Shown here: positions 24,618-33,189 of the stretch, one piece after another | Position numbering within the stretch: the stretch's first letter is position 1 | Layout of the letters: the number at the start of each line of letters is the position of its first letter | Assembly: GCF_024204665.1 (NCBI RefSeq) | Contig: NZ_CP100355.1 | Location: 2,151,451 to 2,215,450, forward strand | Origin: Natronosalvus rutilus | Lineage (GTDB): Archaea > Halobacteriota > Halobacteria > Halobacteriales > Natrialbaceae | Direction: 5' to 3' | DNA: 64,000 nucleotides | The notes under the pieces: model-generated | Told to the model about the DNA's origin: nothing | Databases searched by the model: none | What the model saw: the letters and a program-made list of their open reading frames with translations, nothing else | Position numbers and translations under genes: made by a program

Positions 24618-26024
24618 ATGAGCGCGATACCGGGATCGATCGACGCGGATCGAGGTCCGCCGATGACGATCCCCCTTCGACACTTCCTGGTCGGGACCGG
24701 GCTGTTGCTCGCCGGAGCTTTCGCGGGGGCCGTCCAATCGTTCGGCGCAACGGTCGTTCCCGGGAATCTCGGGCTGGCACACGTTCACCTCCTGCTGGTG
24801 GGCTGGGTCGCCGTGACGATCATGGGCGCGATGACCCAGTTCGTCCCGGTCTGGTCTGGCGTCGCCATCCACTCGAGGCGGCTGGCGAGCGCACAACTGT
24901 GGCTGGTCGTCGTCGGCCTCCTCGCGTTCGCCGCCGCGCTTCTGCTGGGCGCGTACCGCTGGCTCCCGCTCGGCGGGTTCGTGATGCTCGCGGGGTTCTG
25001 GACGTTCGTCTACAACGTCGGGCGAACGCTCCGCCGAGCCAGGCCGTGGGACACCACCGAGCGTCACTTCGCCATCGCGCTGGGCTTCTTCGTGCTGCTA
25101 ACGGGCCTGGGCGTGATTCTCGCGGCCGGCCTGACGCGGCCGATTCTCGCGGATGCGCCCGTGAACCACGGATCGGTCCGGATGAGCCACGCGACCCTCG
25201 CCCTCTACGGAGCCGTCCTCACGACCGTCTACGGGGCGCTCTACCAACTCGCCACGATGTTCACCCAGTCGAGTCTCCACGGGATCGACCTCCCGCTCCG
25301 TCGACTCGAGTCGGTCGGCCACCCCGTGGGTGTCCTCGCGCTGGCTGGAGGACGGCTCTTCGACGTCGCGCCACTCGCCCGCGTGGGTGCGATCCTCGTC
25401 GTCGCCAGCGCCCTCGGAATGAGCGTGATCCTGGCCCGTCGGCTCCTCGAGGCACAGGTGCCCTGGACGCCGATGCTCAGTCGGTACGCCGTCCTCGCCG
25501 TGGCGATGGGTGGGTGGGCGATCTGGACCGGCCCAGCCTGGTTCCGCGACCCGCTCGACCCGGGCACGCTCTTCGGCGCCCCCGGCGCCTTCTCGCTGTT
25601 GATTCTCGGCGTCATCGGCTTCGTCGCCCTCGGGACGCTCTACCACGTGGTTCCGTTCATCGTCTGGGTCCACCGCTACAGCGACCGACTCGGCCTCGAA
25701 CCGGTACCCATGATCGACGACCTCTACGACGACCGGGTGGCGCGTGCCGACTTCGTCTGTTTCGTCGTCGGAGTGGGGTTGCTGGTCGCCAGCGACGCGT
25801 TCGCGCTCTCGGGAACGGTCTTGGGAGCGGTTTCGACCACCGGTGGGCTCTCGGTCACGATCGGCGCCGCGCTCTTTCTGCTCAACGTGGTCCTGGTCCT
25901 CAGGCGACACAGTCCCCACTCGGTGCCGGGCTTGCTGTTCGGACGATTCTCGAGCGAGGAGTCAGGAAGCGAGTCGTCGTCCTCTCAGCCCCAGTCCGGC
26001 GTCGACTCGACCTCCCACCGGTGA
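24618..26024 (+). CDS. 12-helix heme-copper oxidase-like membrane protein
   Basis: A ~468-residue integral protein with about twelve helices. Conserved-looking histidines lie in helix 2 (LAHVHLLLVGW), helix 6 (RMSHATLALYG) and helix 10 (LGTLYHVVPFIVWVH), in the manner of NorB/CcoN-like proteins, but the full CuB triad is not evident. The protein may therefore bind heme without being a complete oxidase. It is distantly like NnrS/cbb3-type subunits seen near denitrification genes. An ATG at 24618 is taken; 24663 (MTIPLRHFLVG) is an equally good start. The C-terminus is Ser-rich. Confidence 0.6.
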   Translation: MSAIPGSIDADRGPPMTIPLRHFLVGTGLLLAGAFAGAVQSFGATVVPGNLGLAHVHLLLVGWVAVTIMGAMTQFVPVWSGVAIHSRRLASAQLWLVVVGLLAFAAALLLGAYRWLPLGGFVMLAGFWTFVYNVGRTLRRARPWDTTERHFAIALGFFVLLTGLGVILAAGLTRPILADAPVNHGSVRMSHATLALYGAVLTTVYGALYQLATMFTQSSLHGIDLPLRRLESVGHPVGVLALAGGRLFDVAPLARVGAILVVASALGMSVILARRLLEAQVPWTPMLSRYAVLAVAMGGWAIWTGPAWFRDPLDPGTLFGAPGAFSLLILGVIGFVALGTLYHVVPFIVWVHRYSDRLGLEPVPMIDDLYDDRVARADFVCFVVGVGLLVASDAFALSGTVLGAVSTTGGLSVTIGAALFLLNVVLVLRRHSPHSVPGLLFGRFSSEESGSESSSSQPQSGVDSTSHR

Positions 26025-26118
26025 CCGACAACCGATGACCGATGACCCACGACCGGAGACCGAAATACGAACGTATTCGGACGAGCAATTTCCCGGCTAG
26101 ACGCGTGAGTAGTGGTCG

Positions 26119-26631
26119 ATGGACACCACAGCAAGCTCGAGCCGTGAACTATCCAGGGTAACGAGGGCCGACTCGAGGCGCGAGTGCCCAGATCCGGACT
26201 CGACGAACGTGCTCACCGCCACCTCCGGCTGGTACCTTCTCGGTGGCTACTGGCTCTCAGGTCGCGGAACACGCTGCGTGCGAGTCGGCGAGCTGGCCGA
26301 ACGGCTGTCGGTCGCGCCGGCCAGCGTCACCGAGATGGTCGACGTACTCGCCGACACCTTGCTCCTCGAGACAGAACCCTACGCCGGATTCGAACTGACC
26401 GACCGCGGAACGGTACACGCGGAGGCGCTGGCGTGGCGTCAGTGCGTCGTCGCCACCTTCTTCGACCGTACGCTCTCGTACGCCATCGACGACGAGACCG
26501 CCTACCGCATCGGGTACGAACTCCCGGGACCAGGGCTCGTCCGCCTCGAGCGGCGTATCGACCGCCCCCGCGAACGAACGTGTCGTCGTCTCGCCGACGA
26601 CGGGACGTGTCTCGTTGGAACGTTCGGATAG
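26119..26631 (+). CDS. DtxR-like metal-dependent transcriptional regulator
   Basis: A 170-residue protein with a winged helix resembling the N-terminal part of DtxR/MntR repressors: VRVGELAERLSVAPASVTEMVD as helix-turn-helix, FELTDRGTVHAEALAWR as wing and start of the dimer helix. The remainder (RTLSYAIDDETAYRIGYELP) is shorter than the usual metal-binding domain, and the usual metal ligands cannot be mapped by eye. It may sense metal or have lost the sensor. A 45-residue N-terminal tail is acidic. It is a single gene. Confidence 0.65.
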   Translation: MDTTASSSRELSRVTRADSRRECPDPDSTNVLTATSGWYLLGGYWLSGRGTRCVRVGELAERLSVAPASVTEMVDVLADTLLLETEPYAGFELTDRGTVHAEALAWRQCVVATFFDRTLSYAIDDETAYRIGYELPGPGLVRLERRIDRPRERTCRRLADDGTCLVGTFG

Positions 26632-26700
26632 CCCGCTGAACGTCCATAATTCGCCACTCGTCTGCTCTCCGTCGGATACTGCAAGGAGACGAGCATCGAT

Positions 26701-26769
26701 GCCGGATCGAGTGACGATCCGAACACGAACGGTGCGGTGACGGAGGCAGTTTTCGTCACTCGATCCGGC
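26701..26769. repeat. Perfect 17-bp inverted repeat with 35-bp loop
   Basis: Arms GCCGGATCGAGTGACGA (26701-26717) and TCGTCACTCGATCCGGC (26753-26769) pair perfectly, and one further T·G and one A-T pair extend the stem. The element lies about 70 bp after the DtxR-like gene and 130 bp before the next gene. It could be a transcription-end hairpin, a structured RNA, a protein-binding site or a miniature mobile element. Only the repeat itself is seen. Confidence 0.6.
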
Positions 26770-26901
26770 GTAAACTCGCTTCAGAATTGCTAGTTGCGTT
26801 CACTATCGGCGGGGGCGGAACTCGAGTCGTTCTCGAGGACGTTTCTCGAGATTGGTTTGCTCGAGGAACGGGTTGGGGTGAGTCTTTTAGCGTATCGTCT
26901 C

Positions 26902-27267
26902 ATGAGTACCACTATGCCAGGTGGTCTGGACCCGACTGAGGAGTACGATGGTTCCATCAGAGTCCGATTACTGGACGATACTGGCGGCACTGACGAGATC
27001 GCCTGTTCGTCGTACTACGAGGCGATTGACACCGTGAAAGAACACCAACACGACGTCACTGCAGTGAAAATCATCGACCGCGACGACGAGGTCGTGTTCA
27101 CCTCCGTCGATACGCGTATCGAAGACTGGGCGGCCGAGTGGGAACACGCGAAACGGAGCCTCTCCGTCACCGTCGAAGCGTACGATTGCCCATACGAGAA
27201 TATCGCCTGCTTTGCCGACGATCTCTGTGTCCAGTGTAAGATGGACAAGGTGCAAAACGAGTACTGA
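26902..27267 (+). CDS. Conserved hypothetical protein with C-terminal cysteines
   Basis: A 121-residue soluble protein starting MSTTMPGGLDPTEEYD. It has a beta-rich N-terminal part (SIRVRLLDDTGGTDEIACSS, KIIDRDDEVVFTSV) and a C-terminal cysteine set, DCPYENIACFADDLCVQC, i.e. C-X6-C-X5-C-X2-C, that could bind zinc or an Fe-S cluster. I know similar proteins only as haloarchaeal hypotheticals. The ATG at 26902 is chosen because the preceding in-frame sequence is leucine/serine-rich and not acidic. Confidence 0.6.
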   Translation: MSTTMPGGLDPTEEYDGSIRVRLLDDTGGTDEIACSSYYEAIDTVKEHQHDVTAVKIIDRDDEVVFTSVDTRIEDWAAEWEHAKRSLSVTVEAYDCPYENIACFADDLCVQCKMDKVQNEY

Positions 27268-27544
27268 CGCGACCTGCTGCCCAGACCACTCCATCGAACG
27301 TAGCAAGACGTATACCACCGATTGAACGCGATCAGCTGGTCGTCCTCCTTCTCGGGGCTTTGGAGCGTTTCTCTTTTGACATTCCACCTGGGGAACATAC
27401 GTACTGAAAACATGGATTTGAGACTCTGACGAACCGACGACCTATTTTCCCAGCGAACGGTCGATACGCATACAGTGCCGTTCCGAGAACGTAGTTCCGA
27501 TACTGGAGCCCAGTTCTTCGTTTCGATATGTCGCCGTGACTGAT

Positions 27545-28681
27545 CTAGTTCTCCTCGAGCAACGCTTCGTCCCCATATGTCGCCCGAAGGTCTCCGAGGA
27601 ACGCACGCTGTTCGACCAGTCTTTCTGTGGGATTTGCGTAGGTATCCTCGAATATATCGTCGGGATCGCCCTCGTACGACTCGGCACGGTTTATGGCCTC
27701 CTGGAGCGTCTCGTCGATCGCCGACTCCATCGCGTCGATGCGCTCGTCGTCGAGCAGCCCCTGTCCTCGAAGGTACGCTTCGAACCGCCTGATAGGATCG
27801 CGTTCCTTCCAGTGTTCGACCTCCGCGTCGTCGCGATAGACGGTCGGATCGTCCGCCGTCGTGTGCGCGCCGAAGCGGTACTGAACTGCCTCGATCATCG
27901 TGGGTCGAGGCTCTCCATCGAGGGGATTTGCCGCTCGACTGCGGACTGCCTCCGTCACGACGTACGTCGCGAGCGGATCCATTCCGTCCACCTGGATGCC
28001 GTCGAAGCCGTAGGCGCGAGCCTTCTCCGCGAACGTCTCCGATGCCGTCTGCTGTTCCCGCGGCGTGGAGATCGCCCACTGGTTGTTATTGCAGAAGAAG
28101 ACGATCGGAACGTCGTAGACGCCCGCGAAGTTCGCAGCCTCGTGGAAATCCCCTTCGGACGTCGATCCTTCCCCGAAGTGAACGAGCGTCACGCGGTCGT
28201 CGCCGCGCAACTTCGCCGCCCACGCGTACCCGACCGCGTGCGGGAGGTGGCCACCGATCGAGATGTTGAGCGGCAGGACGTTGTCGTCGGGGAGCACCGC
28301 GTTTCCGACCTCGTGTCCCATCCAGTACAACAGGTACTCCCACGGGAAGCCCCTCGAGAGGACGGTCCCGTGCTCGCGGTACTGGTAGGAAATAGTGTCT
28401 TCCGTGGCCAGCGCATACGTCGACCCGATCTGTGCCCCCTCCTGCCCTGCGAGCGAGGCGTACGTCCCGACCCGTCCCTGGCGCTGGAGACTGATTATCC
28501 GCTCGTCGAATCGCCGACACAGGCGCATATCCTCGTACATCGACACCAGCGTCTCGTCGTCGAGGTTGGGTACGAGCTCCGGGGCGACGACGGTCCCGTC
28601 GGAATCGAGTACCGATACTCGATCGTCCGGCTCTCGGTCGAGTACGTTTCTGATCATGGAGAGGGGATCGGGCAGCGCCAC
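27545..28681 (-). CDS. Thiamine-diphosphate dehydrogenase E1 component, alpha subunit
   Basis: A 378-residue E1-alpha of the pyruvate/branched-chain 2-oxoacid dehydrogenase type. It carries FGEGSTSEGDFHEAANFAG (thiamine diphosphate and Mg2+ site, with GDG replaced by GEG), FFCNNNQWAIS and YRFGAHTTADDP with the phosphorylation-loop-like region. The protein begins MALPDPLSMIRNVLDREP. No E1-beta, E2 or E3 gene is adjacent, so it is an orphan copy that would need subunits from elsewhere. It follows a universal stress protein on the same strand. Confidence 0.85.
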   Translation of the reverse strand: MALPDPLSMIRNVLDREPDDRVSVLDSDGTVVAPELVPNLDDETLVSMYEDMRLCRRFDERIISLQRQGRVGTYASLAGQEGAQIGSTYALATEDTISYQYREHGTVLSRGFPWEYLLYWMGHEVGNAVLPDDNVLPLNISIGGHLPHAVGYAWAAKLRGDDRVTLVHFGEGSTSEGDFHEAANFAGVYDVPIVFFCNNNQWAISTPREQQTASETFAEKARAYGFDGIQVDGMDPLATYVVTEAVRSRAANPLDGEPRPTMIEAVQYRFGAHTTADDPTVYRDDAEVEHWKERDPIRRFEAYLRGQGLLDDERIDAMESAIDETLQEAINRAESYEGDPDDIFEDTYANPTERLVEQRAFLGDLRATYGDEALLEEN

Positions 28682-28731
28682 GAAAAGCGTATTGTTGGAT
28701 GTACCATTGAATCTTGGAAAAACACGTTGGT

Positions 28732-29175
28732 CTATACGACTCCGTTCGCGCTACGGACGACGAACACCGGAATCGGGGACTTGTCGACGACCCGTTCGGA
28801 GACGCTCCCCATCGTAATCCGTTTCTCTCGAGGACTTTTCCCGTGCGTGCCGATGACGATTAAATCGATGTCGTGAGTCTCGGCGTATTCGAGGATCGAT
28901 TTGGCCGGTGTGCCACGCTCGACCGCTTCGACTCCCTCGAGTCCGGCGTCCGACGCTCGCTCGGTGACGTCAGCTACGGCCGCCTCACTCTCACGTTCGA
29001 GTTGTGTCTTGATTTCCTCGCGCGTCTCGCCGGTTGCTGCCTGGACGATTCGCGTGTCAATGACCGACAGCGCGTGGATTCTCGCATCGTTGTTGGCGGC
29101 GATCGGAAGGGCGTGCTCGAGCGTCTGATCGATAGTGGTGCTTCCGTCCGTCGGAATGAGGATCTCGTCGTACAT
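28732..29175 (-). CDS. Universal stress protein (UspA family)
   Basis: A 147-residue UspA-fold protein: MYDEILIPTDGSTTIDQTLEHAL at the start and the ATP-binding signature GTHGKSPREKRITMGSVSERV near the end (G-X2-G-X9-G-S). It is therefore of the nucleotide-binding subtype. It lies 50 bp upstream of the E1-alpha gene on the same strand. Its upstream sequence is strikingly similar to that of a decayed UspA gene at 32885-33073. Confidence 0.92.
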   Translation of the reverse strand: MYDEILIPTDGSTTIDQTLEHALPIAANNDARIHALSVIDTRIVQAATGETREEIKTQLERESEAAVADVTERASDAGLEGVEAVERGTPAKSILEYAETHDIDLIVIGTHGKSPREKRITMGSVSERVVDKSPIPVFVVRSANGVV

Positions 29176-29568
29176 TTGTGTTCACTTCGTACATTGAATC
29201 GCTCTGGGGTGAAAAGACACGTTCCACCATTCGCCCGAGTGTGAGAAGCGTTTCGGTCACTGCAACTCTGCTCGATCCCGACGTACGACGACGCTCGAGA
29301 CTGTTTCGGTCTCGAGGCTGTGACTGATATCTACGAGAACAGATGGAAATTAGCGTTTACGTCGGACCGGTACCAATTACTGCACCAGCGAGATTCTTCA
29401 CGCCGGTACCGATAGCCAGGAGGTGCCCGTCCACTTCCCACGACGACCTGAGTCGAACGAAGTCGCCGAGAACGCAGTGACCGTAGTGAACGGTCCTTAC
29501 TTCTCGACGCTTTAGCTTACACGCGAGCAAGGGCCGGCTTTACGACGACTCGTCACATTCGTTCGATC
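29176..29568. promoter_or_regulatory. Intergenic region with conserved UspA promoter segment
   Basis: A segment at about 29206-29260 (GGTGAAAAGACACGTT ... GTGTGAGAAGCG) matches the region upstream of the decayed UspA gene near 33081-33135. An inverted repeat CTCGAGAC / GTCTCGAG sits at 29294-29301 / 29309-29316 and may be an operator or terminator. No further gene was seen. Confidence 0.4.
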
Positions 29569-30108
29569 ATGGGCTCTGACTGGCGACGAGCGATCGAAAC
29601 CCAGCGCGAGGAGAAAGATCGATACTTCGGCGAGAACCCACACTCTCCGATTCCGGAGTCCGAGCGCGAGACGTTCGACGGCCTCGAGTACTACCCGATC
29701 GACGACGAGTACCGCTTCGAACTTCCCCTCAATGAGTACGAAGACCCCGACCACGTGGTCGTCGGGACGAGCACGGACGGCGAGCGTGAGTTCCTGCGCT
29801 GGGGCGAGTTTCGGGTCACCGTCGGCGACGAGGACGTCGCAATCCAGGCGTACAAGGCCGACCCCGACGACGACCGGCTCTGGGTTCCGTTTCGAGACGC
29901 AACCAGCGGCGAGGAGACGTACGGCGCCGGCCGATACATCGACCTCGAGTCCGAGCACCACCGCACGAACGACGGAACCTGGATCCTCGACTTCAACGAA
30001 GCGTACAATCCGACGTGTGCGTACGCAGACCAGTACGAGTGTCCGCTTCCACCGATGGAAAACTGGCTCGAGGTGCTAATCGAGGCCGGCGAAAAATCCT
30101 ATCACTAG
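29569..30108 (+). CDS. DUF1684 domain protein
   Basis: A 179-residue protein with the DUF1684 layout: an N-terminal helix WRRAIETQREEKDRYFGE, FDGLEYYPIDDEYRFE, a central LWVPFRDATSGEETYGAGRYID, and the terminal FNEAYNPTCAYADQYECPLPP. The family has a beta-barrel fold and unknown activity. It is a single gene upstream of the MetE-like gene; an AT-poor 130-bp gap separates them. Confidence 0.88.
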   Translation: MGSDWRRAIETQREEKDRYFGENPHSPIPESERETFDGLEYYPIDDEYRFELPLNEYEDPDHVVVGTSTDGEREFLRWGEFRVTVGDEDVAIQAYKADPDDDRLWVPFRDATSGEETYGAGRYIDLESEHHRTNDGTWILDFNEAYNPTCAYADQYECPLPPMENWLEVLIEAGEKSYH

Positions 30109-30235
30109 GGTCGCCGCGTTCGTGACAGCCATCGATACGTCACCGCGTTCGCCGGACGTCGATCCTGTCGTCGCTCTGTGCTACCAACCCCCTTGGTTCT
30201 ACTATCTATCGGAACGAGTACTTGCGTGAGAGCCA

Positions 30236-31390
30236 ATGACGACGACCGAAAACCGAATCCGGACGACACACGTGGGTAGTCTTCCGCGTCCTCCGAAACT
30301 ACTCGAACTCCTCAAAGCCCGTCAGGACGACGCGGACGTCGACGAGGACGAATGGAACGCGACCGTCACGGAGGCCACGAGATCTGTCGTCGAGCGCCAG
30401 GCCGAGGTGGGGATCGATATCGCCAACAACGGCGAACAATCGCGCGTCTCGTTCAACTGGTACGTAGCAGACCGCCTCAGCGGCATCGACGGTATGCGCG
30501 AGCAGGAACTCTGGGCGGACCTCCAGGCGTTCCCGGAGTACGCCGAGCAGACGTTCAAGACGGACGTCATCGACCTCTCGATGCACCCCGTCGTGACCGA
30601 CCCCGTCGAGTATACCGGCGTCGACGAGGCCGAAGCCGAACTCGAGGCGTTTCGCGAGGCGCTCGAAACGGTCGACGCCGACTTCGAGGAAACGTTCATG
30701 ACTTCGGCATCGCCGAGCGTGGTCACGGCCACGCACGTCAATGAGCACTACGACTCCTACAAGGAGTTCCTCTTCGCCGTCGCGGACGCGATGGCGCACG
30801 AGTACGAACTCGTCGCCGACAGCGGATTGTCTCTCCAGATCGACGCCCCGGAACTCCTCACAGCCGGCCACACGGCAGCCTTCGCGGACGAACCCCTCGA
30901 GGAGGTCAAAGCGGTGACGCGCCTCCACGTCGAGGCGCTCAACGAGTCCCTCGCGGACGTCCCGGATGAACAGGTGCGGCTCCACACCTGCTGGGGCAGC
31001 TACGAGGGCCCCCACCACCTCGATACTGATCTCGTCGAGCTGTTACCGGTGATCTACGAAGCCGACATCTCCGGACTGAGCGTCGAACAGGCGAACCCCC
31101 GCCACCAGCACGAATACCGTGCGTTTACCGAACAACCGCTTCCGGACGGCTGGACGCTGATGCCGGGCGTCGTCGACGTGAAGACGAACATCATCGACCA
31201 CCCAGAAACGATCGCTGATCGACTGGAACGCGTCGCCGACGCGATCGACGAGTCGACACCGCTGGTTGCCGCCCCCGACTGCGGGTTCGGTACGCAGGCC
31301 GGCCTCGGGATGGTCGACCCCGAAATCGCGTGGGCGAAGCTCGAGGCGCTCGTCGAAGGTGCTGACATTGCGACCACTCGTCTCTACTAA
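30236..31390 (+). CDS. Cobalamin-independent methionine synthase-like methyltransferase (catalytic domain only)
   Basis: A 384-residue TIM-barrel protein of the MetE C-terminal type (COG0620). Early HVGSLPRPPKLLELL marks the family. The zinc ligands of the methyl acceptor site are present: HTCWGSYEG (His, Cys) and PDCGFGTQAG (Cys). It lacks the N-terminal half of bacterial MetE, which is normal in archaea. The donor may be methylcobalamin or a methylated pterin, and the acceptor homocysteine or another thiol; this cannot be fixed. A strong hairpin follows the stop codon. Confidence 0.82.
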   Translation: MTTTENRIRTTHVGSLPRPPKLLELLKARQDDADVDEDEWNATVTEATRSVVERQAEVGIDIANNGEQSRVSFNWYVADRLSGIDGMREQELWADLQAFPEYAEQTFKTDVIDLSMHPVVTDPVEYTGVDEAEAELEAFREALETVDADFEETFMTSASPSVVTATHVNEHYDSYKEFLFAVADAMAHEYELVADSGLSLQIDAPELLTAGHTAAFADEPLEEVKAVTRLHVEALNESLADVPDEQVRLHTCWGSYEGPHHLDTDLVELLPVIYEADISGLSVEQANPRHQHEYRAFTEQPLPDGWTLMPGVVDVKTNIIDHPETIADRLERVADAIDESTPLVAAPDCGFGTQAGLGMVDPEIAWAKLEALVEGADIATTRLY

Positions 31391-31427
31391 ACCGCGGGAA
31401 GCCTCGGGGCTTGACCCCGGGGCGGTT
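31390..31427 (+). terminator. Hairpin after the MetE-like gene
   Basis: Immediately after the stop codon, CCTCGGGG / CCCCGGGG pair across a CTTGA loop (31402-31422), and an outer AACCG / CGGTT pairs as well (31390-31394 / 31423-31427), with a bulge on the left. It could work as a termination signal. The hairpin and the next ~100 bp also recall ends of haloarchaeal IS200/IS605-type elements, but no tnpA or tnpB frame is present. Confidence 0.4.
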
Positions 31428-31948
31428 CACCGTAGGCATACGAGGAGATTCGGCAACGTCCACGAGAGGAATGTTCTCGTGCGGCCCGGCACGACGAGCC
31501 GTGTGCGAAGGCTGGCGAAATCGTTCCGGACCGGTAATGATATAAATATGGGGTTATTTGGATGAGGTTGTATTGATAGATATAACAATATCGAAACAGT
31601 CAAAATATTTTTCTGATGACATCAAATTCGATGATAGGGCGGCGCTCCGGAACGGGTGTCCTGAATCGATCGGCCAAGTTACACGAACTCTCTGCCACCG
31701 CCCTTCTCGTCGGTGGCTACGAATGGTTGTTTTCACTCTTTCGGTTAGGGTTGAGCGGTCAGCTCGCTACGTCGATCGAAACCTGATCGAAAAAGTAGTT
31801 TCATACCCTGACGATGCGAATTGACCGCTCCAATAGTTCGTGTGCGGGAAGTCGGGCGAGCGCCAAGTCTGTCTCGGACTTTTCCCACACTACTAAAGCA
31901 CGGACATCTATACTAGTCAGTCAGATTATGTACCAATAGGGTGTTAGA
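31428..31948. other. Intergenic region, AT-rich, no gene supported
   Basis: About 520 bp. The base composition falls around 31540-31640 (ATATAAATATGG, AATATTTTTCTGATG). One 88-codon frame at 31558 exists, but its residue use (basic, Cys/Arg-rich near the end) is not haloarchaeal. It is a possible relic of mobile DNA and holds the IclR gene's 3' end. Confidence 0.35.
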
Positions 31949-32722
31949 CTAGACCGTGTCGCTCGGACGTTCCTGATGCTCCGATGTAAGATTTCCTTGC
32001 ACGGAATTAGCCGTTGAGAGAACGAGCCCCGTAACGTCCTCGTGAAGGCGCTTGTCGCTAATATTGCCCAGAGCGCCCGACACTGCGATGGCGCCGACTG
32101 GCATTTCGTTCGAATCGAGTACGGGTGCCGCGACAGACTGCTGCTGGTTCTCTACGTCTTTCTTGTAGACGACACGCTGATCTCTGGCCTGTTGCAGACT
32201 GTTGATCTCTTCTCGCCGCTCCTCCTCGAGTTGGGACAGGACCATTTTACGCCGTTCTTTGGGGAGGTGTGCCAAAATACTAACTCCCGAAGCCTTCGTC
32301 GGAAGGAAGAAACGTTCGCCATTTCGAAAACGAGGGTCCTGAGTTCCTGACACCTGGTAGAGTACGACGCCATCGGTGCCGTCTGGTACGACGAGGAGAG
32401 CTGGCATCCGCGTATTTTCCGCCAAACTATCGATATCGTTCGTAGCGTCCCCGAATTCGAACAACTTGCGTTCCATCGTATAGGTGCCCAGCGAGAGGAA
32501 ACTGAGGCCGAGTCGGTACTCGGTGCCGTCCTTCGTGACGTATCCGAGAGAGCGTAACGTCTGTAAGTGTTTGTGCACCGCGCTCTTCGAGAGGTCGATC
32601 GCTTGAGCAATCTGCGTCACGCCGGCCCCGTCTCGCTCGCGCAGCGTCTCGACGATGTCGAAGACTGTTTTCGTAGATTTCACCCACGACGAGCTCTGCT
32701 GTCGAACACTATCTTGGCTCAT
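31949..32722 (-). CDS. IclR family transcriptional regulator
   Basis: A 257-residue regulator. The N-terminal winged helix (VFDIVETLRERDGAGVTQIAQ, then AIDLSKSAVHKHLQTLRSLGYV) is followed by the IclR ligand domain with LPTKASGVSILAHLPKERR, and SVAAPVLDSNEMPVGAIAVSGA near the end. The ATG at 32722 (MSQDSVRQQ) is chosen over an upstream start. Its targets are unknown: the nearest candidates are the M29 aminopeptidase upstream and the MetE-like gene downstream. Confidence 0.9.
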   Translation of the reverse strand: MSQDSVRQQSSSWVKSTKTVFDIVETLRERDGAGVTQIAQAIDLSKSAVHKHLQTLRSLGYVTKDGTEYRLGLSFLSLGTYTMERKLFEFGDATNDIDSLAENTRMPALLVVPDGTDGVVLYQVSGTQDPRFRNGERFFLPTKASGVSILAHLPKERRKMVLSQLEEERREEINSLQQARDQRVVYKKDVENQQQSVAAPVLDSNEMPVGAIAVSGALGNISDKRLHEDVTGLVLSTANSVQGNLTSEHQERPSDTV

Positions 32723-32884
32723 GCTGGATTTTGCGAGTCTGCGCCCGCGCGTTGTCAACTAATTCGTAGTCGTTACTGAACAAGACCACTCGTTTACGAG
32801 CCCTTCGTCGTATCGTTCGTAAGCGTCGATGATGCCGGCATCACCCGTTTCCGGCGAGACGATGTCGACCGACCGATTTGCCGT

Positions 32885-33073
32885 TCAGTTCCGAAACTTG
32901 CAGAGCCTAGATATCCCATCCGTCCAGGGACCGATCCTGCAGTCGGGCGAACTCCAGATTGAACGCGGTCTCGATGCCGTGCGTCGAAAACCGTTTGTAG
33001 TACAGTCCAATCCCTCTTTGACGCCGCTCCAGAGCGCGTACCCGTTCGTCGGAATGAGAATCTTAGCGTACAT
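32885..33073 (-). pseudogene. Decayed universal stress protein (N-terminal remnant)
   Basis: A 62-codon frame begins MYAKILIPTNGYALWSGVKEG, clearly related to the N-terminus of UspA proteins (MYxKILIPTDG), but then loses the fold: the ATP-binding Gly-rich signature and the rest of the domain are missing. The upstream DNA (about 33081-33135: AGTGAAAAGACGCG ... GTGAGAAGTGTTCGGTC) aligns with the region before the intact UspA at 28732-29175. I read it as a duplicated UspA locus that has decayed. Confidence 0.6.
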
Positions 33074-33189
33074 TGGCGCTCCTCAAAGTGAAAAGACGCG
33101 TTTCCCTACTGTCCGGGTCGTGAGAAGTGTTCGGTCGTGCAACGGGTATCGCCTCGTTCGAAGTGAGAATGATTGATGGGCTTCGATCT

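Noticed and set aside
23629-24780. 383-codon minus-strand frame opposite the MIP18-like gene
   Set aside because: Overlaps confident genes on both sides and is Arg/Ser-rich.
31558-31824. Possible 88-codon gene
   Set aside because: Basic, Cys- and Arg-rich end and no family; the region looks like degraded mobile or intergenic DNA.
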